Assembly (NCBI RefSeq): GCF_028023875.1 | Contig: NZ_JAQIPB010000002.1 | Span: 744,001-808,000 of the forward strand | DNA: 64,000 nucleotides | DNA from: Xenophilus arseniciresistens | GTDB taxonomy: Bacteria > Pseudomonadota > Gammaproteobacteria > Burkholderiales > Burkholderiaceae_C | Reading direction: 5' to 3' | Part shown: positions 9,027 through 17,460 of the stretch, one piece after another | Layout: each line of letters begins with the position of its first letter | How positions within the stretch are numbered: position 1 is the stretch's first letter | Notes under the pieces: model-generated | What the model was told of the DNA's origin: nothing | The model's input: the letters and a program-made list of their open reading frames with translations, nothing else | The model's database searches: none | Position numbers and translations under genes: made by a program

Positions 9027-9119
9027 GGAACGTGGGGCGCTGCGCGCGGCGGCTGCCCTGCCTGTGCGGCTGCGGCAACCGCCAGCCAGAAGCGCCCGGG
9101 GCCTCCTGAGGCTGGCTGT

Positions 9120-9133
9120 AATTACGCGTAATT
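9120..9133. promoter_or_regulatory. Perfect 14-bp palindrome, candidate MatR operator
   Basis: AATTACGCGTAATT is a perfect dyad, AT-rich at both arms in an otherwise GC-rich stretch. It lies between the GntR gene (start 9026) and the divergent RluA gene (start 9244). Many GntR regulators bind short perfect dyads in their own promoters, so it is a candidate autoregulatory site for the malonate cluster. Confidence 0.55.
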
Positions 9134-9243
9134 CTGAACCCGTACGCGCGAGCGGACAAGGCCGCCGGCCGCGGGCAAACCCCTGGTGGCGGCTACAGTC
9201 CGACTCCAACATCCAGACCGTCCGTCCGCCAACGCCGCCCCGC

Positions 9244-10221
9244 ATGGCCGCAAGCCCGCCCTCCCCTCCAAGCGCTGCATCGCGGCCACCGCGCGCGCCC
9301 CGCAGCTCCGGCAGCCAGCGCCGCGCACGCACGCCCTGCCCGCTGCCCACGCTCGAGGGGCTCAGCCCCAGCTGTGTCGCCCTGCCCCCGGGCCCCTGGG
9401 CCACGGTGCTGGACTTCTTCTGCGAACGCTTTTCGCTGGTGCCGCGCGAGGACTGGGTCGCCCGCATGCGCTGCGGCCGCGTCATGGATGCGCAGGGCCG
9501 GCAGGTGACCCCGGAGCGGCCCTATGCCAAGGACCTGCGCGTCTGGTACTACCGCGAACTGCCGCACGAACCCGTGGTGGCGGGCGAGGCGCCCGTGCTG
9601 TTCCAGGACGACTGGCTGGTGGTGGCCGACAAGCCGCATTTCCTGCCGGTCATTCCTTCGGGCCGCTACGTGCGCGAGACGCTGCTGGTGCGGCTGAAGA
9701 AGCAGCTGGGGCTGGACGCGCTGGTGCCCATCCACCGCATCGACCGCGAGACCGCCGGGCTGGTGGTCTTCGCCATCCAGCCCGCCACGCGCGGAGCCTA
9801 CCAGCGCCTGTTCGAACAGCGCGCGGTGGCCAAGCGCTACGAAGCGCTGGTGCACTGGCCGCCCCCACGGCCGCTGCCCGCGGTCTACCGCAGCCGCCTC
9901 GAATCGGTCTTCATGCGCTCCGAGGAAACACCCGGCGAAGCCAACAGCGAAACGGCCATCGAAGTGCTGGCCGAGCACGGGCATTTCGCGCATCTGGCGC
10001 TGCGCCCGCACACGGGCCGCAAGCACCAGTTGCGCGCCCATTGCTGTGCCCTGGGCGTGCCCATCCTGGGCGATGGCATCTATCCCGAACTGCGCGCCGA
10101 AGGCGCTGACGATTTCGCACAACCCTTGCAGCTTCTTGCGCAGGAAATCCGCTTCACCGACCCGGTCACGGGCGCCGAGCGCTGCTTCACCAGCCAGCGC
10201 CGTTTGTCCTTGCCTGTCTAG
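9244..10221 (+). CDS. RluA-family rRNA/tRNA pseudouridine synthase
   Basis: A 325-residue pseudouridine synthase. A Pro/Ser/Ala/Arg-rich N-terminus of about 40 residues precedes the fold. An S4-like region is not obvious. The catalytic motif is HRIDRETAG (about residues 163-171), with the Asp expected to attack uridine. The later block HTGRKHQLRAHCCALGVPILGD is the family's conserved C-terminal motif (given by key residues GRKHQLR and GD). The target uridine cannot be told from the sequence. Its stop codon TAG is formed with the CTAG at the left end of the repeat element at 10218-10486. Confidence 0.88.
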   Translation: MAASPPSPPSAASRPPRAPRSSGSQRRARTPCPLPTLEGLSPSCVALPPGPWATVLDFFCERFSLVPREDWVARMRCGRVMDAQGRQVTPERPYAKDLRVWYYRELPHEPVVAGEAPVLFQDDWLVVADKPHFLPVIPSGRYVRETLLVRLKKQLGLDALVPIHRIDRETAGLVVFAIQPATRGAYQRLFEQRAVAKRYEALVHWPPPRPLPAVYRSRLESVFMRSEETPGEANSETAIEVLAEHGHFAHLALRPHTGRKHQLRAHCCALGVPILGDGIYPELRAEGADDFAQPLQLLAQEIRFTDPVTGAERCFTSQRRLSLPV

Positions 10222-10486
10222 GGCCTGTTAACGCTATTTCAGGGGTCGCGAAGCTCATCCCAGCCCGTCCATCAAGGCGCGCGACGCCGTGCGTGCGTAT
10301 GCACGCACAAGGAGCGCAACGCCGAGGGGCGGGCTGCGATGAGCTTCCCTTCGGGTTGCGCCGGGTAGGGGCCGTCTGCGGCGTTGCCCGCGCTTGCAAG
10401 GCTCCAGCCTTGCAAGCGCGGGCGCCTTGCATCCAGCCCCTTCCCGGCACAACGCGATCCCCTGAAATAGCGTGAACAGGCCCTAG
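10218..10486. mobile_element. 269-bp inverted-repeat element (MITE-like) between convergent genes
   Basis: The two ends are inverted repeats of 33 and 34 nt (10218-10250 and 10453-10486) that differ by one mismatch and one indel. Both begin CTAGGGCCTGTT(A/C)ACGC reading inward. Inside are a 17-nt inverted repeat with one mismatch (10251-10267 against 10330-10346) and a perfect 17-bp hairpin with a 2-nt loop (10387-10403 / 10406-10422). No coding sequence is recognisable. The flanking CTAG may be a 4-bp target duplication, which would suit IS5-type transposition. The outer 75 nt recur at 47226-47300. The element supplies the TAG stops of both neighbours and could also act as a two-way terminator. 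Confidence 0.75.
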
Positions 10487-11130
10487 AGCACGCGCTGGGC
10501 GCCCAGCCAGCGCGTGCGCTGCCGGCGCACGGTGCGCCGGCCCACGCATTGCATCCAGCGCAGCCGCAGCGGCGAGAAGCACATGTGCGTGAACAGCGCC
10601 GCGCAGATGCCCAGCATCGCGCCCACGGTCACGTCGATGGGGAAATGAACGCCCAGGCCCACGCGGCTCCAGGCGATGAGGGCCGCCGTGATCACGGCCA
10701 GCGCCGTCACCCAGGGCTTGCGCCACAGGACCAGCGACGCGGCCCAGGCCCAGGCCACGGTGGAATGCATGCTGGGAAAGCTGGGCGAGGCAGGATGCGC
10801 CAGCCAGGGCGTGCCCAGGCCCACCACAAAGGGCCGGGGCTGCGGCCACAGCGACTGCAGCGCCCGCGCGGCCAGCCAGGCAAGCCCCATGGCGGCCAGC
10901 ACGATCAGCAGCCGATGGCGCTGCACGCGCACGCGCGGCCCCAGCAGCAGCCCCAGCAGCATGAGGGCCACCACCACCTCGGGCAGCACGCTGGAAGCCA
11001 GGCGCGCCAGCACCACCAGCGCAGGCGCGCTCCCGCCCGTCTCGGGGTCGGGATTCAGGACCAGGAAGAGGTCTTCATGGGCGTCGGCCGCCTCGGCGGA
11101 CCAGGACGCGAAGAAAGTCAGGAAGCTCAC
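10483..11130 (-). CDS. PAP2-family membrane phosphatase
   Basis: A 215-residue integral membrane protein with about five hydrophobic segments. The three PAP2 signature parts are LWPQPRPF (motif 1, lacking the usual leading Lys), PSFPSMHS (PSxH, motif 2) and SRVGLGVHFPIDV (SRxxxxxHxxxD, motif 3). The His in motif 2 and the His/Asp in motif 3 form the phosphatase site. Bacterial members dephosphorylate undecaprenyl diphosphate, phosphatidylglycerol phosphate or phosphatidate at the periplasmic face; the substrate here is not determined. The stop codon lies inside the right end of the repeat element, so the last residues may have been altered by its insertion. Confidence 0.87.
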   Translation of the reverse strand: MSFLTFFASWSAEAADAHEDLFLVLNPDPETGGSAPALVVLARLASSVLPEVVVALMLLGLLLGPRVRVQRHRLLIVLAAMGLAWLAARALQSLWPQPRPFVVGLGTPWLAHPASPSFPSMHSTVAWAWAASLVLWRKPWVTALAVITAALIAWSRVGLGVHFPIDVTVGAMLGICAALFTHMCFSPLRLRWMQCVGRRTVRRQRTRWLGAQRVL

Positions 11131-11222
11131 GCCGCAGCTTATAACCGCAGCCGATCACAGCCTGATGGCAAGGCGTGACAGCGCCAGGGGTGCCTGGGCT
11201 GCGCTCGGATGGCGACCGCCGC

Positions 11223-12185
11223 TCAGAGCGCCAGCCGGCGACGCGCGGCGGCGTACTCGGCCTTGAGCTTTTCCACGTAGGCGGCGGCGCTGGCCACTTC
11301 GGTGATGGCGCCGATGCCCTGGCCCGAGCCCCAGATGTCCTTCCAGGCCTTGACCTTGTCGCCCGCGGCGGTGGAGAAGTTCATGGTCTTGAGGTCGCCC
11401 TCGGGCAGGTTGGCCGGGTCCATGCCCGCAGCCAGGATGCTGGGCGCCAGGTAGTTGCCGTGCACGCCCGTGAACAGGTTGCTGTAGACGATGTCGTCGG
11501 AGTCGCCGGCCACGATGGCCTCCTTGTAGGCGTCGCTGGCGCGCGCCTCCTCGGTGGCGATGAAGGCGGTGCCGATGTAGGCGAAGTCGGCGCCCATGGC
11601 CTGGGCAGCCAGCACGCCGGCCCCCGTGGCGATGGAGCCCGACAGCGCCAGCGGACCGTCGAACCACTGGCGGATCTCCTGCACCAGCGCGAACGGGCTC
11701 TTCACCCCCGCATGGCCGCCCGCGCCCGCCGCCACGGCGATCAGGCCGTCGGCGCCCTTCTCGACGGCCTTCTTGGCAAAGGTGTTGCTGATGATGTCGT
11801 GCAGCGTGACGCCGCCGTAGCTGTGCACGGCGTCGTTGACGTCGGTGCGCGCGCCCAGCGAGGTGATGACGATCGGCGCCTTGTACTTCACGATCATCTC
11901 CATGTCGTGGTCGAGCCGGTCATTGCTCTTGTGCACGATCTGGTTGATGGCGAAGGGCGCGGCGGGCCGGTCGGGGTTGGCCTTGTTGTGGGCGGCCAGT
12001 TCCTCGGTGATCTCGGCCAGCCAGTCCTCCAGCTGCGAGGCTGGGCGGGCGTTCAGCGCGGGCATCGACCCCACCACGCCGGCCTTGCACTGGGCAATGA
12101 CGAGCTTGGGCGTGCTGATGATGAACAGCGGCGAGCCGATGATGGGCAGGGGCAGGTTGGCCAGTGCGCCGGGCAGCTTGGACAT
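11223..12185 (-). CDS. Nitronate monooxygenase (2-nitropropane dioxygenase-like flavoprotein)
   Basis: A 320-residue TIM-barrel flavoprotein. The N-terminus PLPIIGSPLFIIS holds the first strand. The FMN-binding blocks follow: AAGAGGHAG, the strand with LSGSIATGAGVLAAQAMGAD, and GTAFIATEEA. Members oxidise alkyl nitronates with O2; some relatives are enoyl-ACP reductases (FabK), but length and motifs favour the monooxygenase. AAGGAG upstream of the ATG at 12185 fixes the start; an in-frame extension to 12275 would add a non-conserved Arg-rich stretch. It lies 174 nt downstream of the acyl-CoA dehydrogenase. Confidence 0.87.
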   Translation of the reverse strand: MSKLPGALANLPLPIIGSPLFIISTPKLVIAQCKAGVVGSMPALNARPASQLEDWLAEITEELAAHNKANPDRPAAPFAINQIVHKSNDRLDHDMEMIVKYKAPIVITSLGARTDVNDAVHSYGGVTLHDIISNTFAKKAVEKGADGLIAVAAGAGGHAGVKSPFALVQEIRQWFDGPLALSGSIATGAGVLAAQAMGADFAYIGTAFIATEEARASDAYKEAIVAGDSDDIVYSNLFTGVHGNYLAPSILAAGMDPANLPEGDLKTMNFSTAAGDKVKAWKDIWGSGQGIGAITEVASAAAYVEKLKAEYAAARRRLAL

Positions 12186-12359
12186 GCGGTCTCCTTGATG
12201 AGGAACTGGAAACGAAAGCGGAATCGGGCGGCCCGGCGCAGAAGCGAAATGGTCACGACGCACGCGCAAGGACACCCCAGTGTTGCTCGGCCACTCTCGC
12301 GCGTCTTGCGTTAAGCGCCTGTCATGGGCGCCTGCAGCCGGGCCCGAAGACTCAGAAGG

Positions 12360-14150
12360 TCAGAAAGCGTCGAGCGCCAGCGCCGTGACGCTGTCTGCGC
12401 CTTCCACGATCGCGTCGCGCGCGCCTGGCGCCTTCGACAGGATGTGCTCGGCATAGAAGCGCGCCGTGGCGATCTTGGCCTGCATGAAGGCCACATCCTG
12501 GCCCTTGGCGGCCAGCTCGCTCGCCACCAGCAGCGAACGCCCCAGCTGCCAGCCGGCCACCAGGTTGCCCGCCAGCATCAGGTAGGGCACGCTGCCCGCG
12601 TACACCGCGTTGGGCGCGGCCCTGCTCTGGCTGGCCATGAAGTTCACCACGTCGACGAAGGCCTCGCGCGCGGCGCTCAGCCGCTGGGCCACGGCCTTGG
12701 CGTCTGCGCTGCCTTCGGCCAGCAGATCGGCCTCGGTCTTCTGCACCTGGGCCGCGATGGCCTTGGCCGTCTGGCCGCCGTCGCGCGCGGTCTTGCGGCC
12801 CACCAAGTCGTTGGCCTGGATGGCCGTGGTGCCTTCGTAGATGGTCAGGATCTTGGCATCGCGGTAATGCTGGGCCGCGCCGGTTTCCTCGATGAAGCCC
12901 ATGCCGCCGTGCACCTGCACGCCCAGGCTGGTCACTTCCAGGCTCATCTCGGTGCTGTAGCCCTTGACCAGCGGCACCAGGAATTCATAGAAAGCCTGGT
13001 TCTGCTGGCGCGCATCGGCATCGGGGTGCTGGTGCGCGGCGTCGTAGGCTGCGGCGGCCACGGCCGCCATGGCGCGGCAGCCCTCGACATTGGCGCGCAT
13101 GGTCATCAGCATGCGCCGCACGTCGGGGTGGTGGATGATGGCCGCGCTGCCGGCCACCGAGCCATCGACCGGACGGCTCTGCACGCGCTCGCGCGCATAG
13201 GCCACAGCCTGCTGGTAGGCGCGCTCGGCCACCGCAATGCCCTGCACGCCCACGGCATAGCGGGCGGCGTTCATCATGATGAACATGTACTCCAGGCCGC
13301 GGTTCTCCTCGCCGACCAGGTAGCCCACGGCGCCGCCGTGGTCGCCGTACTGCAGCACGGCGGTGGGGCTGGCCTTGATGCCCATCTTGTGCTCGATGGA
13401 CACGCAATGCACGTCGTTGCGCGCGCCGGGGCTGCCGTCCTCGTTCACGAGGAACTTCGGGCAGACGAACAGGCTGATGCCCTTGACGCCTTCGGGCGCA
13501 CCGGCCACGCGGGCCAGCACGAGGTGGACGATGTTGTCCGCCATGTCGTGCTCGCCATAGGTGATGAAGATCTTGGTGCCGAAGACCTTGTAGCTGCCAT
13601 CGGGCTGCGGTTCCGCGCGGCTGCGCACCAGGGCCAGATCGCTGCCGGCCTGGGGCTCGGTCAGGTTCATGGTGCCGGTCCACTCGCCGCTGACCAGCTT
13701 CTCGAGGAAGGTTGCCTTGAGCGCATCGGAGCCGGCCGTGAGCAGCGCCTCGATGGCGCCGTCGGTCAGCAGTGGGCACAGCGCGAAGCTCAGGTTCGCG
13801 CTGTTGAGCATTTCCACGCAGGCCGCACCGATGGTCTTGGGCAGGCCCTGGCCGCCGAAGTCGGCCGGGTGCTGCAGGCCCTGCCAACCGCCCGCGGCGT
13901 ACTGCGCGAAGGCGTCCTTGAAGCCGGGCGTGGTCGTGACCACACCGGCCTTGAAGGACGAGGGATTGCGGTCGCCCTCCACATTCAGCGGCGCCACCAC
14001 GTCCTGCGTGAACTTCGCGCATTCCTCCAGCACGGCCTGGGCCGTGTCCAGGCCGGCCTCCTCAAAGCCGGGCAGCTTCGCGATCTCTTCGATGCGCGCC
14101 AGGTGCTCGATGTTGAACAGCAGGTCCTTAAGGGGGGCGGTGTAGCTCAT
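12360..14150 (-). CDS. Acyl-CoA dehydrogenase, long DmdC-like type
   Basis: A 596-residue flavoprotein, longer than the 380-residue short-chain enzymes because of an extra C-terminal helical domain, as in DmdC-like and long-chain bacterial members. The order is an N-terminal helical domain, a beta domain with EWTGTMNLTEPQAGSDLA (FAD/substrate motif), a helical domain with GVQVHGGMGFIEETGAAQHYRD, and IYEGTTAIQANDL with the likely catalytic Glu. The reaction is alpha,beta-dehydrogenation of an acyl-CoA. The adjacent etfBA genes encode its likely electron acceptor, but a strong terminator at 14203-14228 separates the two units. The chain length of its substrate is unknown. Confidence 0.9.
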   Translation of the reverse strand: MSYTAPLKDLLFNIEHLARIEEIAKLPGFEEAGLDTAQAVLEECAKFTQDVVAPLNVEGDRNPSSFKAGVVTTTPGFKDAFAQYAAGGWQGLQHPADFGGQGLPKTIGAACVEMLNSANLSFALCPLLTDGAIEALLTAGSDALKATFLEKLVSGEWTGTMNLTEPQAGSDLALVRSRAEPQPDGSYKVFGTKIFITYGEHDMADNIVHLVLARVAGAPEGVKGISLFVCPKFLVNEDGSPGARNDVHCVSIEHKMGIKASPTAVLQYGDHGGAVGYLVGEENRGLEYMFIMMNAARYAVGVQGIAVAERAYQQAVAYARERVQSRPVDGSVAGSAAIIHHPDVRRMLMTMRANVEGCRAMAAVAAAAYDAAHQHPDADARQQNQAFYEFLVPLVKGYSTEMSLEVTSLGVQVHGGMGFIEETGAAQHYRDAKILTIYEGTTAIQANDLVGRKTARDGGQTAKAIAAQVQKTEADLLAEGSADAKAVAQRLSAAREAFVDVVNFMASQSRAAPNAVYAGSVPYLMLAGNLVAGWQLGRSLLVASELAAKGQDVAFMQAKIATARFYAEHILSKAPGARDAIVEGADSVTALALDAF

Positions 14151-14202
14151 GGGCGTCTTTCTTGAGGGGCGGCGGCGGCGCCGGGGATGCGTGAATGGGC
14201 GG

Positions 14203-14228
14203 AAAAAAGGGCATCGCGCGCGATGCCC
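14203..14228 (-). terminator. Rho-independent terminator of etfBA
   Basis: On the minus strand a perfect 20-nt palindrome (14209-14228, GGGCATCGCG and its complement) is followed by six T residues (14208-14203). It lies 43 nt beyond the etfA stop codon, so etfBA ends here. Confidence 0.9.
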
Positions 14229-14270
14229 TGTGCGGGGTCAGTCAGCAGTGCCTGCCAACCCGCAGTGGCG

Positions 14271-15203
14271 TCAGAGCTTGCCGACCAGCTCCGGCACGGC
14301 CGTGAACAGGTCCGCCTCCAGGCCATAGTCGGCCACGCTGAAGATCGGCGCTTCCGGGTCCTTGTTGATCGCCACGATCACCTTGGAGTCCTTCATGCCG
14401 GCCAGATGCTGGATCGCACCCGAGATGCCGGCTGCGATGTACAGCTGCGGCGCCACGATCTTGCCCGTCTGGCCCACCTGCAGGTCGTTGGGGGCGTAGC
14501 CCGCATCCACCGCCGCACGGCTGGCGCCGATGGCCGCGCCCAGCTTGTCGGCCAGCGGGGTCATCACTTCGTTGAACTTCTCGCTGCTGCCCAGCGCGCG
14601 GCCGCCCGAGACGATGATCTTGGCGGCCGTCAGCTCGGGGCGGTCGCTCTTGCTCACCTCACGGCCCACGAAGGCGCTCTTGCCGCTGTCGGCCACGGCG
14701 TCCCGGGTTTCGACGGCGGCGCTGCCACCGGTGGCGGCTGCGGCATCAAAACCCGTGGTGCGCACGGTGATGACCTTCTTGGCATCTGCCGATTGCACGG
14801 TGGCGATGGCGTTGCCGGCGTAGATCGGGCGCTCGAAGGTGTCGGCAGAGACCACCTTGGTGATGTCGCTGATCTGCGCCACATCGAGCTTGGCGGCCAC
14901 GCGCGGGGCCACGTTCTTGCCGCTGGCGGTGGCCGGGAACAGGAGGTGGCTGTAGTCGCCAGCGATGGCGAGCACCTGGGCTGCGACGTTCTCGGCCAGG
15001 CCGTCGGCCAGGCTGGCGCCGTCGGCATGGATCACCTTGGCCACGCCCGCGATCTGCGCGGCGGCCTTGGCGGCCTCAGCCGCGTTCTGGCCGGCCACGA
15101 GCACGTGGACGTCGCCACCGGCGGCCGCTGCGGCCGTGACGGTGTTGAGGGTGGCGGGCTTGATCGACTGGTTGTCGTGTTCGGCAATGACGAGTGCGGT
15201 CAT
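14271..15203 (-). CDS. etfA: Electron transfer flavoprotein alpha subunit
   Basis: A 310-residue ETF alpha subunit of normal length. Domain I covers about residues 1-190. The C-terminal FAD-binding domain carries [19 protein letters not shown], then [19 protein letters not shown], and the closing [19 protein letters not shown]. It forms a heterodimer with EtfB and relays electrons from acyl-CoA dehydrogenases to ETF-ubiquinone oxidoreductase. It is 22 nt downstream of etfB in the same operon and is followed by a strong terminator. Confidence 0.96.
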   Translation of the reverse strand: MTALVIAEHDNQSIKPATLNTVTAAAAAGGDVHVLVAGQNAAEAAKAAAQIAGVAKVIHADGASLADGLAENVAAQVLAIAGDYSHLLFPATASGKNVAPRVAAKLDVAQISDITKVVSADTFERPIYAGNAIATVQSADAKKVITVRTTGFDAAAATGGSAAVETRDAVADSGKSAFVGREVSKSDRPELTAAKIIVSGGRALGSSEKFNEVMTPLADKLGAAIGASRAAVDAGYAPNDLQVGQTGKIVAPQLYIAAGISGAIQHLAGMKDSKVIVAINKDPEAPIFSVADYGLEADLFTAVPELVGKL

Positions 15204-15225
15204 GTCTGTGTTCCTTCCTTCGGCC

Positions 15226-15975
15226 TCAGATGACCTTGGCTTCGTTCTTGAGCTTGTCGACCAGGGCGGCGACGTCGGGCACCTTCACGCCAGCGCCACG
15301 CTTGGCGGGCTCGACCACCTTGAGGGTCTTCAGGCGAGGCGCGACGTCCACACCGAGGTCTTCGGGCTTGACGGTGTCCAGCTGCTTTTTCTTGGCCTTC
15401 ATGATGTTGGGCAGCGTCACATAGCGCGGCTCGTTCAGGCGCAGGTCGGTGGTGATGACTGCGGGGGTGCTCAGGCTCAGGGTTTCCAGGCCGCCATCCA
15501 CTTCGCGCGTGACGTTGACCTTGTCGCCGGCCACTTCCACCTTGCTTGCGAAGGTGGCCTGGGGCAGGTCCGTCAGGGCCGCCAGCATCTGGCCGGTCTG
15601 GTTGGCGTCGTCGTCGATGGCCTGCTTGCCCAGGATCACCAGGCCGGGCTGTTCCTTGTCGACCAGGGCCTTGAGCAGCTTGGCCACGGCCAGGGGCTGC
15701 AGTTCTTCGGTGGTTTCGACCAGGATGCCGCGGTCGGCGCCAATCGCCATGGCCGTGCGCAACGTTTCCTGGCACTTGGCGTCACCGCAGGAGACCGCGA
15801 TCACTTCCGTGACCACGCCCTTTTCCTTCAGGCGCACCGCCTCTTCCACGGCGATCTCGTCGAAGGGGTTCATGCTCATCTTGACGTTGGCGATGTCCAC
15901 GCCAGTGCCGTCCGACTTCACGCGGACCTTCACGTTGTAATCCACAACCCGCTTGACGGGGACCAGAACCTTCAT
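15226..15975 (-). CDS. etfB: Electron transfer flavoprotein beta subunit
   Basis: A 249-residue ETF beta subunit. It has the family start [19 protein letters not shown], the [18 protein letters not shown] block, and the signature [21 protein letters not shown] near residues 120-140, which binds AMP. TGGAG lies about 10 nt before the ATG at 15975; a longer in-frame reading to 16029 adds no family similarity. First gene of the etfBA operon; its promoter should lie in 15976-16100, where no strong -35/-10 pair is visible. Confidence 0.96.
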   Translation of the reverse strand: MKVLVPVKRVVDYNVKVRVKSDGTGVDIANVKMSMNPFDEIAVEEAVRLKEKGVVTEVIAVSCGDAKCQETLRTAMAIGADRGILVETTEELQPLAVAKLLKALVDKEQPGLVILGKQAIDDDANQTGQMLAALTDLPQATFASKVEVAGDKVNVTREVDGGLETLSLSTPAVITTDLRLNEPRYVTLPNIMKAKKKQLDTVKPEDLGVDVAPRLKTLKVVEPAKRGAGVKVPDVAALVDKLKNEAKVI

Positions 15976-16104
15976 GAGCAGAACTCCAATGAATTGAGAA
16001 ACCGGTGCTGAGATATCCGGGGCAGCCAATCATTCTAGGCAGCGCCCCGCGCAGGCTTTGCATTCCAGACACCCTGGCAGGGCCTGCGATGCGAACGGAT
16101 GGCC

Positions 16105-16126
16105 AAAAAAGCACGACCGTGCTTTT
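16105..16126 (-). terminator. Rho-independent terminator after the MscS-type gene
   Basis: On the minus strand AAAAGCACG pairs with CGTGCTTTT (16126-16118 with 16115-16107) across a very short loop, ending in a run of six T (16110-16105). It starts 9 nt beyond the stop codon at 16135. Confidence 0.8.
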
Positions 16127-16134
16127 CAACAAAA

Positions 16135-17460
16135 TTATAGGCCAGGCTCACGCGACGTCGAGTGCCCATCGGGCAGCGCTGTCACGCGCACGACGCGCTG
16201 CGGCCCGGGAATCTCGATGCCGGCGGCCCGCAGCCCCGCGAGCACCGCGGCGTTCACGGCCGAGCGCAGGTTGTCCTTGCCCTTGTCCGGGTCGGGCACC
16301 CAGTAGTTCAGCGTGAACTCCAGCCCGTCGGCCGCGAAGTTGGTGAAGTGCGCCACGGGCGCAGGCTCGCGCATCACGCGCGGCTGCGCCTGCGCCGCCT
16401 CGACCAGGATGCGCTGCACCTGCTCGACGTCGGCGCCGCCGTCCACCACCACCACGGTGACCAGGCCGAACTTGAGGTCGGCCTGCGTGAGGTTCTCGAC
16501 CCGGCTGGTGATGAGGGACTCATTGGGCACGATGGCCTCGCGCCCGTTGCCGGCGCGGATCAGCGTGTAGCGGGTCTTGATGTCGGTGATGCGGCCTTCG
16601 AAGGCGTCGACCTTGACGTTGTCGCCGATGCGAATGGAGCGCTCCAGCAGGATCACGAAGCCGCTGACGTAGTTGGCCGCCAGCTTCTGCAGCCCAAAGC
16701 CCAGGCCCACACCCAGCGCGCCGCCCAGCACCGACAGCGCCGTCAGGTCCACGCCCACGGCCGAGAGCGCGAACAGCAGGCCGATCAGCAGCAGCAGCGC
16801 GCGCACCGCGTTGGAGGCCACCTTGCGCATGGACAGGTCGGTCACGGCCTCGCGCAGCACGCGCTTTTCGATGGTGGCCGCCACCCACAGCGCCAGGGTG
16901 AGCACGATGCCGGCCGACAGCAGGCCCTCAAACAGCATGCGCAGGCTTACGCTGTTCTTGCCGAAACCCAGCGTGATCTGGTCCAGCTCCTGCACCACGG
17001 GCTGCAGCAGGCCCACGATCCACAGCAGCGCGCCCAGCCAGGCCAGCCACGAGACGGTGCGCTCCACCAGCCGCACGAGTGCCGAGGCCGGGAAGGCCAG
17101 CCGCAGCACGCGCGCCACCAGGCGGATCAGCGCCAGCGCCAGGAAGGCCGAGACGCCGATGCGCAGCAGCAGCACGGGCTGGAACTGCGACATGCCGCGC
17201 CGCGCCAGCTCCAGGAAGACCAGCGCCAGCAGCGGGAACAGCAGGCCGTCGAAGATGCGGGCGCCGAACCAGATGGAGTCGCGCGGCTGGTCGCGGCCGA
17301 ACCAGCGGCTCACGCCCCAGGCCAGGGCCAGGCAAAGCAGCACCAGGCCGGCCTCCAGCGCCAGGCTGTGGGCGTCGATCTGCTGCAGGCGTTGAAGAAA
17401 GCCGGCCCAGTCGCTGACGGGCTGGACGGCGCGCAGGGCTTCGGTGCCGGTCGGACTCAC
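16135..17460 (-). CDS. MscS-family mechanosensitive ion channel
   Basis: A 441-residue inner-membrane protein. Several hydrophobic segments occupy residues 30-230. The pore helix and beta domain follow: LSVLGGALGVGLGFGLQKLAANYVSGF (key Gly/Ala packing pattern of TM3), then SIRIGDNVKV and GRITDIKTRYTLIR, and VPNESLITSRVENLT. MscS proteins release solutes on hypo-osmotic shock. The likely start is GTG at 17460, which overlaps the TGA of the deacetylase gene (GTGA), so translation is probably coupled. Extending upstream reads through the deacetylase out of its frame. A terminator follows directly. Confidence 0.88.
   Translation of the reverse strand: MSPTGTEALRAVQPVSDWAGFLQRLQQIDAHSLALEAGLVLLCLALAWGVSRWFGRDQPRDSIWFGARIFDGLLFPLLALVFLELARRGMSQFQPVLLLRIGVSAFLALALIRLVARVLRLAFPASALVRLVERTVSWLAWLGALLWIVGLLQPVVQELDQITLGFGKNSVSLRMLFEGLLSAGIVLTLALWVAATIEKRVLREAVTDLSMRKVASNAVRALLLLIGLLFALSAVGVDLTALSVLGGALGVGLGFGLQKLAANYVSGFVILLERSIRIGDNVKVDAFEGRITDIKTRYTLIRAGNGREAIVPNESLITSRVENLTQADLKFGLVTVVVVDGGADVEQVQRILVEAAQAQPRVMREPAPVAHFTNFAADGLEFTLNYWVPDPDKGKDNLRSAVNAAVLAGLRAAGIEIPGPQRVVRVTALPDGHSTSREPGL

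Noticed and set aside
14203-14228. 20-bp perfect palindrome first considered as an operator
   Set aside because: The T-run directly after it on the minus strand and its place after etfA make it an ordinary terminator.
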